Notes under the pieces: generated by a model
Told to the model about the DNA's origin: nothing
The model's database searches: none
Seen by the model: only the letters and a program-made list of their open reading frames with translations
Program-made: the position numbers and the translations under genes
In this document: positions 18,835 to 28,214 of the stretch, piece after piece
Layout of the letters: each line of letters opens with the position of its first letter
Position numbering within the stretch: the stretch's first letter is position 1
From: Spirochaetaceae bacterium
GTDB taxonomy: Bacteria > Spirochaetota > Leptospiria > Leptospirales > Leptonemataceae
NCBI GenBank assembly: GCA_002729885.1
Contig: PBUB01000007.1
Span: forward strand, 1 to 64,000
Length of the DNA stretch: 64,000 bases
Direction of reading: 5' to 3'

Positions 18835-19997
18835 ATCCCGGTTTTCTGAAAGGCCAGATCCTCTATACTCTCTCGAAATACGTTTCCTTTCAGGAGTACA
18901 GAGGATACATGCCCTCCAGGAACCGTGCGAAGCAGCGATCCTTTCCAGTGCTCATGCAGAGCCACAACGGAACGATACGGCACGTAACCGTCCTCATGCG
19001 CTCCTACCAGAATGGCCCGGGACGGATCCACAGGCACAGAATAGTTTCTTAGATCGGCCACAGACATTAGTCGATGAAGCTTTCGCTTTGCAAGGGGTAG
19101 CGGATGGTCCACAGCATCCTCTGGCGAGTTCCGGGGCACAGTGCCAACATCCTCCCTGGATTCCTGAAGCACGGTCCCAAAAGAACTCTGTGCGGTATCG
19201 ACTACGAAATCGTTGGCAGAATCTTCGGAAGGAGCATTACCAGAGTTTTCGCCTGCATCTTTCGATGGAAAATACTGGTTTAGCTCTGGAATCAATCGTT
19301 GCCAGTCCACTCTGTTGGAAAGAGCTCCATAACAAAAAGCAGGACCCGGCCCCACCGGTGCGATGCAGGCGGCCACGGATACAGGAAGCGAAGTGGCAGC
19401 CGCCACCGAAGCTGCCATGGATCCGCCCATGCTCACACCTGTAACTCCCAGGTTCGAGTATCCCAGAGAATCCAGCCATTTCAGCAGTGCCACTCCTTCC
19501 AGAATCGTGGCCTGATTCATTTTGAACTGATCGCTGATGGTTGAAATTACAAAGTCCTTTTGCTCGGCAGGCCTTCGCTTTCCGTAGTAGGGATTTTCCA
19601 GGATAATGGATGCAATGCCCTTGCGAGCCAGAGGCTCAGCAATGAGCAACCTTCTGGGTAAAGTTGTTTCATCGCCTGTGGCTGCGAAATGAATAAAGAC
19701 AGGGGTATCGCTGGATAGTTTATGCGATGAGCTGTCCGGAATAACCATTTCCATAAATCCCAGAGAACTTTCTTCCGGAAGCCAGGGGGCCGGACTGGAA
19801 AAACTGGCCATTCGGCGAATAACTCCATGGCCCTTCTCTTCGCTTTCAATGTTAACTCTTGCAGCAGCTACTTCTGTGGATACAGGAAGACTCCTCAAGA
19901 ATTCATGATCTCCCAGTCCTTCTGAAAAGAAGAGTCTGGGACTGGCCATACGAGAAACCAGATGATCGATACCATTCCAGATTAAGTTAAGATTCAT
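18831..19997 (-). CDS. Alpha/beta hydrolase, ABHD18 (DUF2048)-like
   Basis: A 388-residue alpha/beta hydrolase. FIHFAATGDET begins the core, LENPYYGKRRP is a typical oxyanion-side loop of the ABHD18 group, and GVSMGGSMAA is the nucleophile elbow (Ser near residue 195). The C-terminal His is probably in GGHVSS (near 370). A polar Ser/Asp/Glu-rich insert (about 245-290) lies in the lid region. AAGGAGCG precedes the ATG. It follows the thioesterase gene by 12 bases in an operon controlled by the divergent TetR regulator. Substrate unknown; a lipid or ester is likely. Confidence 0.75.
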   Translation of the reverse strand: MNLNLIWNGIDHLVSRMASPRLFFSEGLGDHEFLRSLPVSTEVAAARVNIESEEKGHGVIRRMASFSSPAPWLPEESSLGFMEMVIPDSSSHKLSSDTPVFIHFAATGDETTLPRRLLIAEPLARKGIASIILENPYYGKRRPAEQKDFVISTISDQFKMNQATILEGVALLKWLDSLGYSNLGVTGVSMGGSMAASVAAATSLPVSVAACIAPVGPGPAFCYGALSNRVDWQRLIPELNQYFPSKDAGENSGNAPSEDSANDFVVDTAQSSFGTVLQESREDVGTVPRNSPEDAVDHPLPLAKRKLHRLMSVADLRNYSVPVDPSRAILVGAHEDGYVPYRSVVALHEHWKGSLLRTVPGGHVSSVLLKGNVFRESIEDLAFQKTGI

Positions 19998-20009
19998 CCT
20001 GTTCGCTCC

Positions 20010-20489
20010 TTATTTCATTCCCGGCATTCGAAACAGCTGGAACTGAGCCGTGGATCTGGCCACCATTTTGCCCCGCTCATCGCTGGCCACCGCTTCCATA
20101 ATCAAATTTGTACGACTCCGACTCACCACCGAAGCGGTAACATACAGCCTTTTGCCGGCGGCAATCCCTCTAACATAGTCCAAATTCATAGAAAGTGTCA
20201 CCGCCGCACTTTTTGAAACCAGCAGGGAAAGCGGGCCCATGGTGTTGTCTATGGCCGCTGCAATCATGCCGCCCTGCATTCTTTGCATTGGATTGCTGTA
20301 TTCAGCCTTAACAGGAAAGGAGGTTCTAAGGCTCTTTCCAGGATCATATGATTCAATCCTTCCCTCCATGAAATTGAATACCGGCGGCGGAATTTCCAGT
20401 CCCAGAGACTCTGCATTGGAAACAGCCGATTTTAACTGCTCCAGAATTTCTGATTCTTCCACTACTGGTTCCTGAACGGTTTGTGCCAT
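20010..20489 (-). CDS. PaaI-type hotdog thioesterase
   Basis: A 159-residue hotdog-fold protein that probably hydrolyses acyl-CoA thioesters. NPMQRMQGGMIAAAIDNTMG is the long central helix region with the GG...D pattern of PaaI/YbgC-like enzymes, and the beta sheet follows (TLSMNLDYVRGI, RLYVTASVVSRS). Start with AGGAGAG upstream. First gene of a two-gene operon with the hydrolase and divergent from the TetR gene; two palindromic operators lie in the shared promoter region. The pair suggests fatty-acid or lipid turnover. Confidence 0.8.
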   Translation of the reverse strand: MAQTVQEPVVEESEILEQLKSAVSNAESLGLEIPPPVFNFMEGRIESYDPGKSLRTSFPVKAEYSNPMQRMQGGMIAAAIDNTMGPLSLLVSKSAAVTLSMNLDYVRGIAAGKRLYVTASVVSRSRTNLIMEAVASDERGKMVARSTAQFQLFRMPGMK

Positions 20490-20607
20490 GGTCTTCTCTC
20501 CTATAATTAAGCCAACTGTCCTTAATTGGATACGGCTCCCTGGCCCGGGCCCGATCCACGGACCGAATCGGCCTCAACCAGCAGACAAATTCCTGCGGCT
20601 GCCTACA

Positions 20608-20668
20608 ATGTTAATACCATTAACATCTGCACCAGAAAAGCGAACCGGAATGTTAATGACGATAACAT
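20608..20668. promoter_or_regulatory. Two palindromic TetR-type operators
   Basis: ATGTTAATACCATTAACAT (20608-20626) is a perfect 8-bp inverted repeat with a 3-bp spacer. ATGTTAATGACGATAACAT (20650-20668) is a second 19-bp copy sharing ATGTTA-N7-TAACAT. They lie 42 bp centre to centre (four helical turns) between the divergent thioesterase and TetR genes. Confidence 0.75.
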
Positions 20669-20708
20669 TTTTTACTGACTTCTGAAAGATTTTTCCGTTT
20701 ATGGAACC

Positions 20709-21356
20709 ATGCCTGATACAGCCCAGAAACAGGATTCCTACCACCATGGTGACTTAAAGCAGGCATTGCTGGAAAGTGGCGTAGCCATTATCCAGGCAGA
20801 GGGAATTCAGGGACTGACCTTGAACAAGGTAGCCCGCAGACAGGGAGTCAGCGCTGCTGCGGTGTACAGGCATTACGATTCCAAAGAGGCTTTGATGGCC
20901 TCCATTGCCGCCCAGGGATTCCGCGCCCTGAGGGATGCCCTGGATCAAAATCTGGAAGAGCCGATAGTGGATACCAGGATCTTCTTTAGAAGGTGTGTGG
21001 AGGCTTACATCGATCTGGCACTTTCCAGGCCCAGGCATTATGAGCTGATGTTTGGTGGAATTATCCCGGACCAAAAACGATTTGAAGAACTCCATGAGGC
21101 CGGCCAGTCAGCTTTTCAACGATTGCTTCAATCCATTCGCATCTGCCAGCGAAGGGGGCTATTTCGCAAACGAAAGCCCATTATCATGGCATTTCACGTA
21201 TGGAGCACAATGCATGGATTCGCCATGCTACATATCTCGGGACAGAACCCACTGCAACCCAGGGATTCGGCCGATCTTCGCAGTCAAATTGGAGTAATGG
21301 TGCAGCTTCTAAGAAGGGGCCTGGATGTGGACTCCGGCAGAGGACCCATCCAGTAG
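20709..21356 (+). CDS. TetR-family repressor
   Basis: A 215-residue regulator: YHHGDLKQALLESGVAII then a helix-turn-helix (TLNKVARRQGVSAAAVYRHY followed by DSKEALMASIA), and a helical ligand-binding C-terminus like TetR_C with a long-chain ligand pocket. It lies divergent from the thioesterase-hydrolase operon. The two identical palindromes in the 219-bp gap predict that it represses both the operon and itself. The ligand is probably an acyl-CoA or hydrophobic compound, judging by the operon; this is inference. Confidence 0.88.
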   Translation: MPDTAQKQDSYHHGDLKQALLESGVAIIQAEGIQGLTLNKVARRQGVSAAAVYRHYDSKEALMASIAAQGFRALRDALDQNLEEPIVDTRIFFRRCVEAYIDLALSRPRHYELMFGGIIPDQKRFEELHEAGQSAFQRLLQSIRICQRRGLFRKRKPIIMAFHVWSTMHGFAMLHISGQNPLQPRDSADLRSQIGVMVQLLRRGLDVDSGRGPIQ

Positions 21357-21522
21357 ACGAAGAGAGATAGACCAGCCGCGTCCTCTCTGTTTCTCGCTAA
21401 CGCGCGAGCTCTGGTTGAGCTGTCCGGCAGACAACCGTAGTCAACCTGGAATCGAGAGATCTTATAAATTCCTGGCCGGTAAAATTCATTGCTCCCAATA
21501 TCAGACATCTGCTTCTGGTGAC

Positions 21523-22584
21523 ATGAAGACCGTGGTTCGAAGAATGACTCGCCCGGCTCTTGCCATCATCGTTTCTATCATGAGCATCCCTCTTGCTGTC
21601 GGTTGTTTAACTTTCGTGGCATGGTTGATTCGACCTTCCCACGATTTCAGCGAAGATCCCTCTACGAACACTCCAGACTACTCTTCAAATCTCTTCTGGG
21701 CTGCCCTGCCCGACACCAGCGATGAAGCGGATGTTACCCCTCCCAATACAGAGATTAAAGATCAACAGTCCCGGGCCAGGGTGGATGTATTCTTCGTCCA
21801 TCCCACAAGCTATATCAGCGATAAATCCTGGAATGCCGATGCTTCGAGTTACAGCACCAGAATCAATGACCAGGATGTAGTGCAGCAGGCTTCTGTATTT
21901 AATGGATCGGCAAAGATCTATGCGCCCAGATACAGACAGGCAACCATGGCAACATTCGCCTATCTGGAAAATGAAAACAGTCAACACGCTCTGGATAGGG
22001 CCTATGAAGATGTTCGCGCTGCATTTCTATATTACCGCAAAAACTTGAATCAGGGTCGTCCGTATATCCTGGCCGGGCACAGTCAGGGAGCGTTTATGGT
22101 AGTTCGATTGATGCAAGAATTCCTGGATGTTAATCCGAAAAGCATGGATGCCAGATTTATTATCGCCTACGCTCCCGGAGCCGCCATTCATACCGCTGAG
22201 TTCCAGCAACTCAAGCCCTGCGAAACTCCAGACGAAATAAGATGCTATGTTACCTGGAACGCCAGGGCCTGGAACGTCGAAGAGAAAAACTCCAGATTGC
22301 AAAACAGTGTATGCGTAAATCCCATCTCCTGGAACAGGCGGGAGGATTCTGCCGGAAGCGAAAATCATATGGGTAGCATTCGAAAGAACTTTCAGACTAT
22401 CGATCGAAACAACGTAGAAGCTCGTTGCAAAGATTCCCTGTTGTGGGTTAGACTAAAGCATTCAGAATACTACGAATCCAGTTTCCAGAAGAGTAACTTT
22501 CATCCGGTGGACTTCAATCTGTTCTATCTGGATATTCGAAAGAATCTGGAACTGAGAATTCACCGCTATTTTCAGACCCTTTAG
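21523..22584 (+). CDS. DUF3089-like alpha/beta hydrolase, membrane-anchored
   Basis: A 353-residue protein. I chose the ATG at 21523 because it opens a basic stretch and a membrane or signal helix (ALAIIVSIMSIPLAVGCLTF); the in-frame extension upstream overlaps the TetR gene and reads poorly. The core resembles DUF3089: DVFFVHPTSY, YAPRYRQAT and the nucleophile elbow AGHSQGA (Ser near residue 186), then IIAYAPGAA. Probably an exported ester hydrolase. The C-terminus ends in FHPVDFNLFYLDIRKN, where the catalytic His may lie. Only a weak ribosome binding site (CTGGTG) is seen. Confidence 0.7.
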   Translation: MKTVVRRMTRPALAIIVSIMSIPLAVGCLTFVAWLIRPSHDFSEDPSTNTPDYSSNLFWAALPDTSDEADVTPPNTEIKDQQSRARVDVFFVHPTSYISDKSWNADASSYSTRINDQDVVQQASVFNGSAKIYAPRYRQATMATFAYLENENSQHALDRAYEDVRAAFLYYRKNLNQGRPYILAGHSQGAFMVVRLMQEFLDVNPKSMDARFIIAYAPGAAIHTAEFQQLKPCETPDEIRCYVTWNARAWNVEEKNSRLQNSVCVNPISWNRREDSAGSENHMGSIRKNFQTIDRNNVEARCKDSLLWVRLKHSEYYESSFQKSNFHPVDFNLFYLDIRKNLELRIHRYFQTL

Positions 22585-22902
22585 AATTCGGCGCTACCTT
22601 ATAGCTGTTCCGCCCTGCAGGCTACTCAGTCAGATAAATAAAAGCACCCTGGTTCTAGACTTTGAGTAAGAAATACCCTGGACAATTTAATTTCGGGTAG
22701 AATCCAGATTCGGCAGTAACCTTACCTGGCCCACCGTTGGATATTTTGTGGTTGCCTGCATTCTGGCAAGGCCGGAGCTTTCAATCGAGTGCAACTGCCC
22801 CGAAGCTCCATCAAAAATACAGGAGCCGGGCTGTTAATCTGGCGACCTCGGAATCTAAATTAGCACGGGAGCTGCCTCTCCGGGGGAGCCGATGGAGAAA
22901 CT
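22585..22902. other. Intergenic, no gene supported
   Basis: About 318 bases between the hydrolase stop and the kinase start. Only short open frames without start signals. No hairpin with a T tract is seen; it presumably carries the kinase promoter, but no convincing -35/-10 pair was found. Confidence 0.4.
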
Positions 22903-24771
22903 ATGGAACCGTCGGCCGGAAATGATATTAAATCCTTCGCCCCTGCTGTATCCAGGATTGAATGGATATGCGAAGGCGACTGGCCCATCGTTCAATGCGA
23001 GGGTCCGATTTGCACTGAACTGCATGGGGCTACCATGCGAAATTTATTATCCGATGATGACTGGCAAAACCTGGATGAACTGATTGCTCAGTGGCCCAAC
23101 GATATTCGTGACTACAGGGCAATGACTCTCAGGAGGCGGCGTAGCAACAAGAGTCCCTGGATAGTGGCCTATATACGACCGGGACACAACAACACCTGGG
23201 AAGCGATGGTATCCTCCCTGGATAGCCATCTGACGGAAGATGGTTCCCTTTTTCGTAGTAAAGAAAGACTGGAACTGGTCCTGGAAGGAACCCGGCTGGG
23301 CATGTGGGACTGGAATCCCCAGACAAACGAAGTGCATTTCGATCAGCGTTGGGCGGAAATGCTTGGTTACGATATCACCGAAATTGAGATGAAGCTGGAT
23401 AGCTGGCAAAGCCGGGTGCATCCAGATGACCTGGCTGCCTGCTTCGAAGACATCCAGGCACATATGGATGGTCGACGGGACTTCTACGAAAACATCCATA
23501 GAATGAAGCACAGGGATGGTCACTGGGTATACATCCTGGATCGAGGCCGCATAGTAGAATGGGATGAGGACGGCAAACCGGTACGATTTACCGGCACACA
23601 TACAGATATTTCGAGAGAAAAGAATGCACAGATGGCCGCGGCCGAGGCTTCGCGGGCCAAGTCGATATTTCTGGCCAGCATGAGCCATGAGCTTCGCACA
23701 CCTATTCATGGAATGCTGGGTATGGCCGAGCTACTGGATCGCGGTGTGAGCAAAGCAGAACAGTCCCAGTATCTGGCCTACATTCAGGATGCCGGCAAAA
23801 GCCTTCTGCGATTGATAAGCGATATTCTGGACGTATCCAGATTCGAAACCAACTCCATTGACATCCGTCCTTCGGACTTTGCTTTGCGAAAGCATCTGGA
23901 AGATACTGTAGAATTGCACAGAAAGCAATTCAACGAGAAGGGTATTACTCTGGAACTCGAAATTGAAGAGGATACATCTCAATACATTCGCGCCGATCCA
24001 ATACGACTTCGCCAGATCATTTCTAATCTAATCAACAATGCGCTCAAGTTTACCGCCCGGGGCGAAGTCAGGGTGCAGGCAAGAACACTCTCTGTAGATG
24101 AATCTCAATACGATTTGATGATTTCTGTAATGGATACCGGGGAAGGAATCCATGCAGAGCATCTGGATCAGATCTTTGATCTATTTGTGCAGGCACCGGA
24201 ATCCAGGTCAGAACTCCATGAAGGAGTGGGGCTGGGACTGTCTATCTGCAAATCTCTGGTTGAGAAAATGGGCGGCTCAATTGAGGCAAGTAGCGAAGTA
24301 GGATCTGGTAGTCGGTTCAGCTTTAAGATTCCAGTAACAGAGGTTAGTAGCGTTACCGAGCCTGTGCGAAATCCGGTTTCCGATTTTTCCGGAGCGAACT
24401 TGAAAATTCTGGTAGTGGAGGATTCCGATCTGAATCAAGTTCTGGTTCGCCGCTTTCTGCAGTATCTGGGTCTGGATTGCGAAATCGTAGATTCCGGGCC
24501 AGATGCTCTGGATCGGGTCCGTAGCGATAATCTCAACCTGGTATTTATGGACCTGGGAATTCCTGGAATGGGCGGACTGGAAACCACAAGACAGATTCGA
24601 AAACTGGATATCCGACAGCCTCACATCATCGCACTTACTGCAGATGCATTCATAGAAACCAGAGAAGAATGCCTGGAAGCCGGGATGAATCAATTCCTGA
24701 GCAAGCCATTCAATCTGCATCAGCTTTCGGATGCCCTGGGTGTCGCCGTAGAAGGTCTATTTTCTGCGTAA
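22903..24771 (+). CDS. PAS hybrid histidine kinase with receiver domain
   Basis: A 622-residue cytoplasmic sensor kinase with no membrane helices. Residues about 1-105 are a poorly recognised N-terminal domain. A PAS/PAC domain follows (about 120-240, GMWDWNPQTNEVHFDQRWAE and KHRDGHWVYILDRG). Then the HisKA domain with SMSHELRTPIHG (phospho-His near 263), HATPase motifs ISNLINNALKFT, MDTGEGIH and GVGLGLSICK, and a receiver (about 500-615) with the phospho-Asp in MDLGIPGMGG near 549 and the Lys in LSKPF. GGAG lies five bases before the ATG. No output domain or partner regulator is adjacent. Confidence 0.93.
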   Translation: MEPSAGNDIKSFAPAVSRIEWICEGDWPIVQCEGPICTELHGATMRNLLSDDDWQNLDELIAQWPNDIRDYRAMTLRRRRSNKSPWIVAYIRPGHNNTWEAMVSSLDSHLTEDGSLFRSKERLELVLEGTRLGMWDWNPQTNEVHFDQRWAEMLGYDITEIEMKLDSWQSRVHPDDLAACFEDIQAHMDGRRDFYENIHRMKHRDGHWVYILDRGRIVEWDEDGKPVRFTGTHTDISREKNAQMAAAEASRAKSIFLASMSHELRTPIHGMLGMAELLDRGVSKAEQSQYLAYIQDAGKSLLRLISDILDVSRFETNSIDIRPSDFALRKHLEDTVELHRKQFNEKGITLELEIEEDTSQYIRADPIRLRQIISNLINNALKFTARGEVRVQARTLSVDESQYDLMISVMDTGEGIHAEHLDQIFDLFVQAPESRSELHEGVGLGLSICKSLVEKMGGSIEASSEVGSGSRFSFKIPVTEVSSVTEPVRNPVSDFSGANLKILVVEDSDLNQVLVRRFLQYLGLDCEIVDSGPDALDRVRSDNLNLVFMDLGIPGMGGLETTRQIRKLDIRQPHIIALTADAFIETREECLEAGMNQFLSKPFNLHQLSDALGVAVEGLFSA

Positions 24772-24855
24772 CCACGGTGCGATTCCGGACACTAATGTAT
24801 TGCTTCGGCAAAATAATGTGCAGAGAATCATAGCTCTACACTCCAGGAGACCATC

Positions 24856-25590
24856 ATGGAAGCCCAGACTACAGTTGAGAAAACCTTGCATCGATCTTCC
24901 AGTCGAGGAGGCGCCAACTTCGGATGGTTGCAGAGTCGGCATACATTTAGTTTTGGAAATTACTTCAACCCGGAACGGGTACACTTTGGAGCTCTGAGAG
25001 TTCTGAACGATGATCAGGTGGCTCCAGGGGCCGGCTTTCCCACGCATCCCCATGATAACATGGAGATTGTGAGTATTCCTCTGGAAGGAGCCCTGGAGCA
25101 TAAAGATACCACAGGCACCGATGGAGTCATTCGCACCGGGGATGTGCAGATCATGTCTGCAGGGACAGGAATCGCTCATTCAGAATACAATCATTCCGAT
25201 GCAGATCCAGTGAAGTTTCTTCAGATCTGGGTGTTGCCAGAGAAACTGGACATTGAGCCCAGATACGACCAGAAGGCGTTTCGCAGCGAAAATCGAAAGA
25301 ATAGATTTCAATTGATGGTTTCGCCTCAGCAATCCGCCGAAACACTTTGGATCAACCAGAATGCGTACTTTTCCATGGCTGAGCTGGACAAAGGCTCTAC
25401 GGTGGTCTACGAAATGCATGAAAAGGCAAACGGGCTCTATCTATTCATGATTTCCGGCGCCGCAATTGTAGAGGATGAATCCCTGGGTCATCGAGATGGT
25501 CTGGGACTGGTGGGCAAGGATAGATACAATCTGCAGGCAGAATCCGCGGCTACAGTGCTGGCCATGGAGGTTCCCTATCAGGGATTCTGA
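24856..25590 (+). CDS. Pirin family protein (YhhW-like)
   Basis: A 244-residue bicupin of the pirin family. FGNYFNPERVHFGALRVLND, the metal-binding FPTHPHDNMEIVSIPLEG motif and SAGTGIAHSEYNHS (with the second metal ligands) are hallmark sequences of the YhhW-type quercetinase-like branch, which binds Fe or other metals and may oxidise quercetin or act as a redox sensor. AGGAG precedes the ATG. Monocistronic, 161 bases upstream of tRNA-Asn. Confidence 0.93.
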   Translation: MEAQTTVEKTLHRSSSRGGANFGWLQSRHTFSFGNYFNPERVHFGALRVLNDDQVAPGAGFPTHPHDNMEIVSIPLEGALEHKDTTGTDGVIRTGDVQIMSAGTGIAHSEYNHSDADPVKFLQIWVLPEKLDIEPRYDQKAFRSENRKNRFQLMVSPQQSAETLWINQNAYFSMAELDKGSTVVYEMHEKANGLYLFMISGAAIVEDESLGHRDGLGLVGKDRYNLQAESAATVLAMEVPYQGF

Positions 25591-25750
25591 GAATCCCGCT
25601 CAGCAAACAGGCTCCGACACCGGATTGGGTAGCGGCTACCGGGCCTGGCGTGGAACGGACTACCGTGCGAAAAATTTGAAAGCCAGGGCACCCTCCAGAC
25701 CCGGACAGAGTTGACAGCCAGGCCAGCTTGCCGGATTCTGCCTGTGACAC

Positions 25751-25823
25751 TCCCCTGTAGCTCAGTCGGTAGAGCAGTTGACTGTTAATCAATTGGTCGT
25801 AGGTTCGAGTCCTACCGGGGGAG
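25751..25823 (+). tRNA. tRNA-Asn (GUU)
   Basis: A complete cloverleaf: acceptor stem TCCCCTG paired with CGGGGGA (25816-25822, one T-G pair), D-arm AGCTCAGTCGGTAGAGCA, anticodon loop CTGTTAA with anticodon GTT, and T-arm GTAGG-TTCGAGT-CCTAC. Discriminator base G (25823); CCA is not encoded. The 3' end is the integration site of the element to the right, so the native hairpin and terminator now lie beyond 42691. Confidence 0.97.
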
Positions 25824-27470
25824 CACTGCTTCAAACTCTCGAACTCCATTCACAAGGTCCAGAACCCCCTCTCGCATGAGGGGAGCAAACATAGGCTTAT
25901 AGATGAGCCTCAAGTTCTGCTCCTTGTCCAATTCCATAGAGTCGATCAAGTCCATCAGAATTTCACGTTGACCCTCTGCAGGAGCGTTTAGGATAGCCCC
26001 GGGCAAAACCTGCAAGGTTTCGGCAATATCCACGGCCTTGAAGACGAGCCCTCTGTCTCGCATTGGTCTCTTGCTTCTTTCCGCCTCTAGGCTCGAGATT
26101 TCCCGGTTGATCCGGTTCAGCTCGGAATTAAGAGCCTCGATATCGTCAATCTTGTTGAGGCCAAGGACGCGCAGGATGTTGTGCTTCTGAGCGGTGAGCT
26201 CCGAGATCTGCCGGGTTAGTAAAGCGTTCTCTTGTCCATAGTGCTTGCGGTATTCTCGTTCCACAGCTTTAATGAGAGTCCGCAAGTTCTCGGTGAACTG
26301 AGGCCCGAAATGGTGGCTCCGCAATTGCTCGTAAACCATTGTATCCAGGCGTTCGACAGATACGTTCCTTCTCTGATATCCCTTCTTCGTACTATTCGGA
26401 TGGTGCTTACAAGAATGCGCATAATAGATGTACTTCCCCTTCTTTGGTGGTTCACGGTACAACCCCATCCCGCAGGTGCAGCGGATTAACCCATCGTACT
26501 TGCCAGGAGTTTCAATTGTCCGAGATCGGTGTGAGAAGTGCCAGCCTGCTTTTTCCACTCGCTTTTTCCAGCGCTCCACGGTGATATATGGTTCCTGACT
26601 ACCTTCGAACAATTTGTCTTCGGTCCGGGAGTAGAACTTTCCACACCAGAAGGGATTCTGGAGCCATTGCCTGAGGCTTTGAACAGTCCAAGCGCTATGA
26701 CGACCTTCCTTGATTGATCCGTCCCGTTGTCGCCGTGGCTCGACGAACGGAATATAAGTTAGAACCCGCGATTCATTTAACTCCTCAATCGCTGCCTGTA
26801 GTCCGGGCCATCGGCCATAATCCCACGAGTCATGGATGAACATTACGGCCTTCTGGACTATCGGGTCCGGATCTTTAATATACCTTTTATCTGGTCCTTT
26901 AACATACCCTCCGCGACGCGGTGCCTGGGAAGCGACCCCCCTATCGCGATTCTTGATGTGGTTTCGCCTGGCACCGCGAGCCCGACGCATGTTCTCTAAC
27001 CAATGCATCCCGAATCCTAATGATAGAACGAATAGGTCATCCTCCGAGCTCTCCGCAGAACACACCTTTCCGTCTTGATAAGTATGAACGCGGATTTTAC
27101 CAGATTCGATCATTTCAGTGACCCGAGCAGCATCCATCGCATTACGTGTAACACGGGAACCATTGTAGAAGAGTAGGTCAGGAATCTTGGCCTCTTCCGC
27201 AAGCCACAGAATCAGTTCGAAATCCGGACGGCGACCGCTTGTCTTTGCGCTCTCAACCGTCTGGATCTCAAAGGCAGCCTCCATACCGTGGCTTTCCATG
27301 TGTCGATGGGCATCGTCTAACTGGAAATCGAGAGAGTTACCCTTCATTTGTCGGGTACTGGAAATGCGGCCGAAGGAAATGCAGGGAGTCTTTCCCTCCG
27401 CAAGAATCCTATTCTTGGCATCGAGCGTCGACTGCAGAGCTGCGTAATATTCAGCAGGTACTTTACGCAT
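25812..27470 (-). CDS. Large serine recombinase (integrase), C-terminus supplied by tRNA-Asn
   Basis: A 552-residue large serine recombinase. The resolvase domain has the catalytic Ser in FGRISSTRQ (Ser37) with SGRRPDFELIL and the RVTRNAMD loop after it. A recombinase domain follows (about 190-300, with NPFWCGKFY), then a zinc ribbon with CTCGMG and a later SCKHH pair (about 335-365), a coiled coil (about 415-475), and the C-terminal domain. GGAGG precedes the ATG by seven bases. The last residues (VLPR) and the TAG stop are encoded by the tRNA-Asn 3' end, so integration has trimmed the tail. It ends an operon with the XRE gene and a small protein gene, whose stop overlaps its start by eight bases. 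Confidence 0.93.
   Translation of the reverse strand: MRKVPAEYYAALQSTLDAKNRILAEGKTPCISFGRISSTRQMKGNSLDFQLDDAHRHMESHGMEAAFEIQTVESAKTSGRRPDFELILWLAEEAKIPDLLFYNGSRVTRNAMDAARVTEMIESGKIRVHTYQDGKVCSAESSEDDLFVLSLGFGMHWLENMRRARGARRNHIKNRDRGVASQAPRRGGYVKGPDKRYIKDPDPIVQKAVMFIHDSWDYGRWPGLQAAIEELNESRVLTYIPFVEPRRQRDGSIKEGRHSAWTVQSLRQWLQNPFWCGKFYSRTEDKLFEGSQEPYITVERWKKRVEKAGWHFSHRSRTIETPGKYDGLIRCTCGMGLYREPPKKGKYIYYAHSCKHHPNSTKKGYQRRNVSVERLDTMVYEQLRSHHFGPQFTENLRTLIKAVEREYRKHYGQENALLTRQISELTAQKHNILRVLGLNKIDDIEALNSELNRINREISSLEAERSKRPMRDRGLVFKAVDIAETLQVLPGAILNAPAEGQREILMDLIDSMELDKEQNLRLIYKPMFAPLMREGVLDLVNGVREFEAVLPR
25815..25825 (+). repeat. attL core, left end of element
   Basis: CCGGGGGAGCA covers the tRNA-Asn 3' acceptor end plus two bases and recurs exactly at 42681-42691. 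The T-arm part GTTCGAGTC (25803-25811) recurs at 42664-42672 with different spacing (3 against 8 bases). The exact 11-bp match is the probable crossover region. Confidence 0.85.
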
Positions 27471-27903
27471 GATTGAACCTCCATCGTGCCACTGTTGCGC
27501 TTAGTTTGATAATGCCATTGAGATATAGCCCTATGTCTGAAGCATCAAGGGAGAACGGCACCCTCTCTGTATTGGCCGGTAATATTCGGCTGATCACCTC
27601 GGGTTTTCCTTTGGCCACCGCTAGTCGTCCCGTGGAACGCACAGCAGGAAATGCCCGAGCGAGGCCCTCGGGAATAGTCCGGCCATACCTGGTAGATTTC
27701 CTCCGGACTGAAATAGATGCGCGGTCCTGGGAGGGGCTGCTGTCATCGTGGTCCACCCCCATATACAGGGGGGTGGGAAACCACTCTTCACGGCCATAAT
27801 CGTCCTCGTACCTCGTTGTATGTGTTCCTGCTGCAGCCTGGATTGCGCTGCCGACCCCCCCATACAGGGAGGTAATCGGTTGATTAGTACGTTTCACACT
27901 CAT
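27463..27903 (-). CDS. Hypothetical protein, possible recombinase accessory factor
   Basis: A 146-residue basic protein that I do not recognise. N-terminal half polar with SLYGGVGSAIQAAAG and DYGREEWFPTPLYMG; the C-terminal half has RKSTRYGRTIPEGLARAFP and a Ser/Leu-rich end. GAGGGA lies upstream of the ATG. It overlaps the serine recombinase start by eight bases and begins four bases after the XRE stop, so it sits in the integrase operon; a recombination directionality factor is the obvious candidate role, but nothing in the sequence proves this. Confidence 0.55.
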   Translation of the reverse strand: MSVKRTNQPITSLYGGVGSAIQAAAGTHTTRYEDDYGREEWFPTPLYMGVDHDDSSPSQDRASISVRRKSTRYGRTIPEGLARAFPAVRSTGRLAVAKGKPEVISRILPANTERVPFSLDASDIGLYLNGIIKLSATVARWRFNHA

Positions 27904-27906
27904 AGT

Positions 27907-28212
27907 CTATTTCTCCCTCTTCTTGTTGGAGTCCTGCCGGGAACTAAACTCGTAGTCGAGGTCCAGTGCCTGTGCCAGCGTAATAAGGAGATCTATGGTT
28001 CCTTGCTTATCGCGCTTTAACACTCCTGACAATTGCCCCACGCTGACTCCGGAGAGCTCAGCTAGCTTGCGCATCGATAATCCCTCTGCCGTTAGCTTTT
28101 CTTCAATCTGCTGCAGGAGACTTTCCTTTTCCGCTTGGTGGGGACCGCCCGCCCGGTTATAGCGGCGCAGAGGGCCGCGCACTCGAACAAATGCCCTTGG
28201 AGTCTTTGCCAT
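27907..28212 (-). CDS. XRE-family repressor of the integrase operon
   Basis: A 101-residue protein with a clear helix-turn-helix: LSMRKLAELSGVSVGQLSGV and DLLITLAQALDLDYEF. I chose the ATG at 28212 because the promoter places transcription start at or beside it; a GTG at 28221 lies inside the palindrome. First gene of the operon with the small basic protein and the recombinase. A perfect 18-bp palindrome overlies its own -10 box, which predicts autorepression and control of recombinase expression. Confidence 0.85.
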   Translation of the reverse strand: MAKTPRAFVRVRGPLRRYNRAGGPHQAEKESLLQQIEEKLTAEGLSMRKLAELSGVSVGQLSGVLKRDKQGTIDLLITLAQALDLDYEFSSRQDSNKKREK

Positions 28213-28214
28213 AC

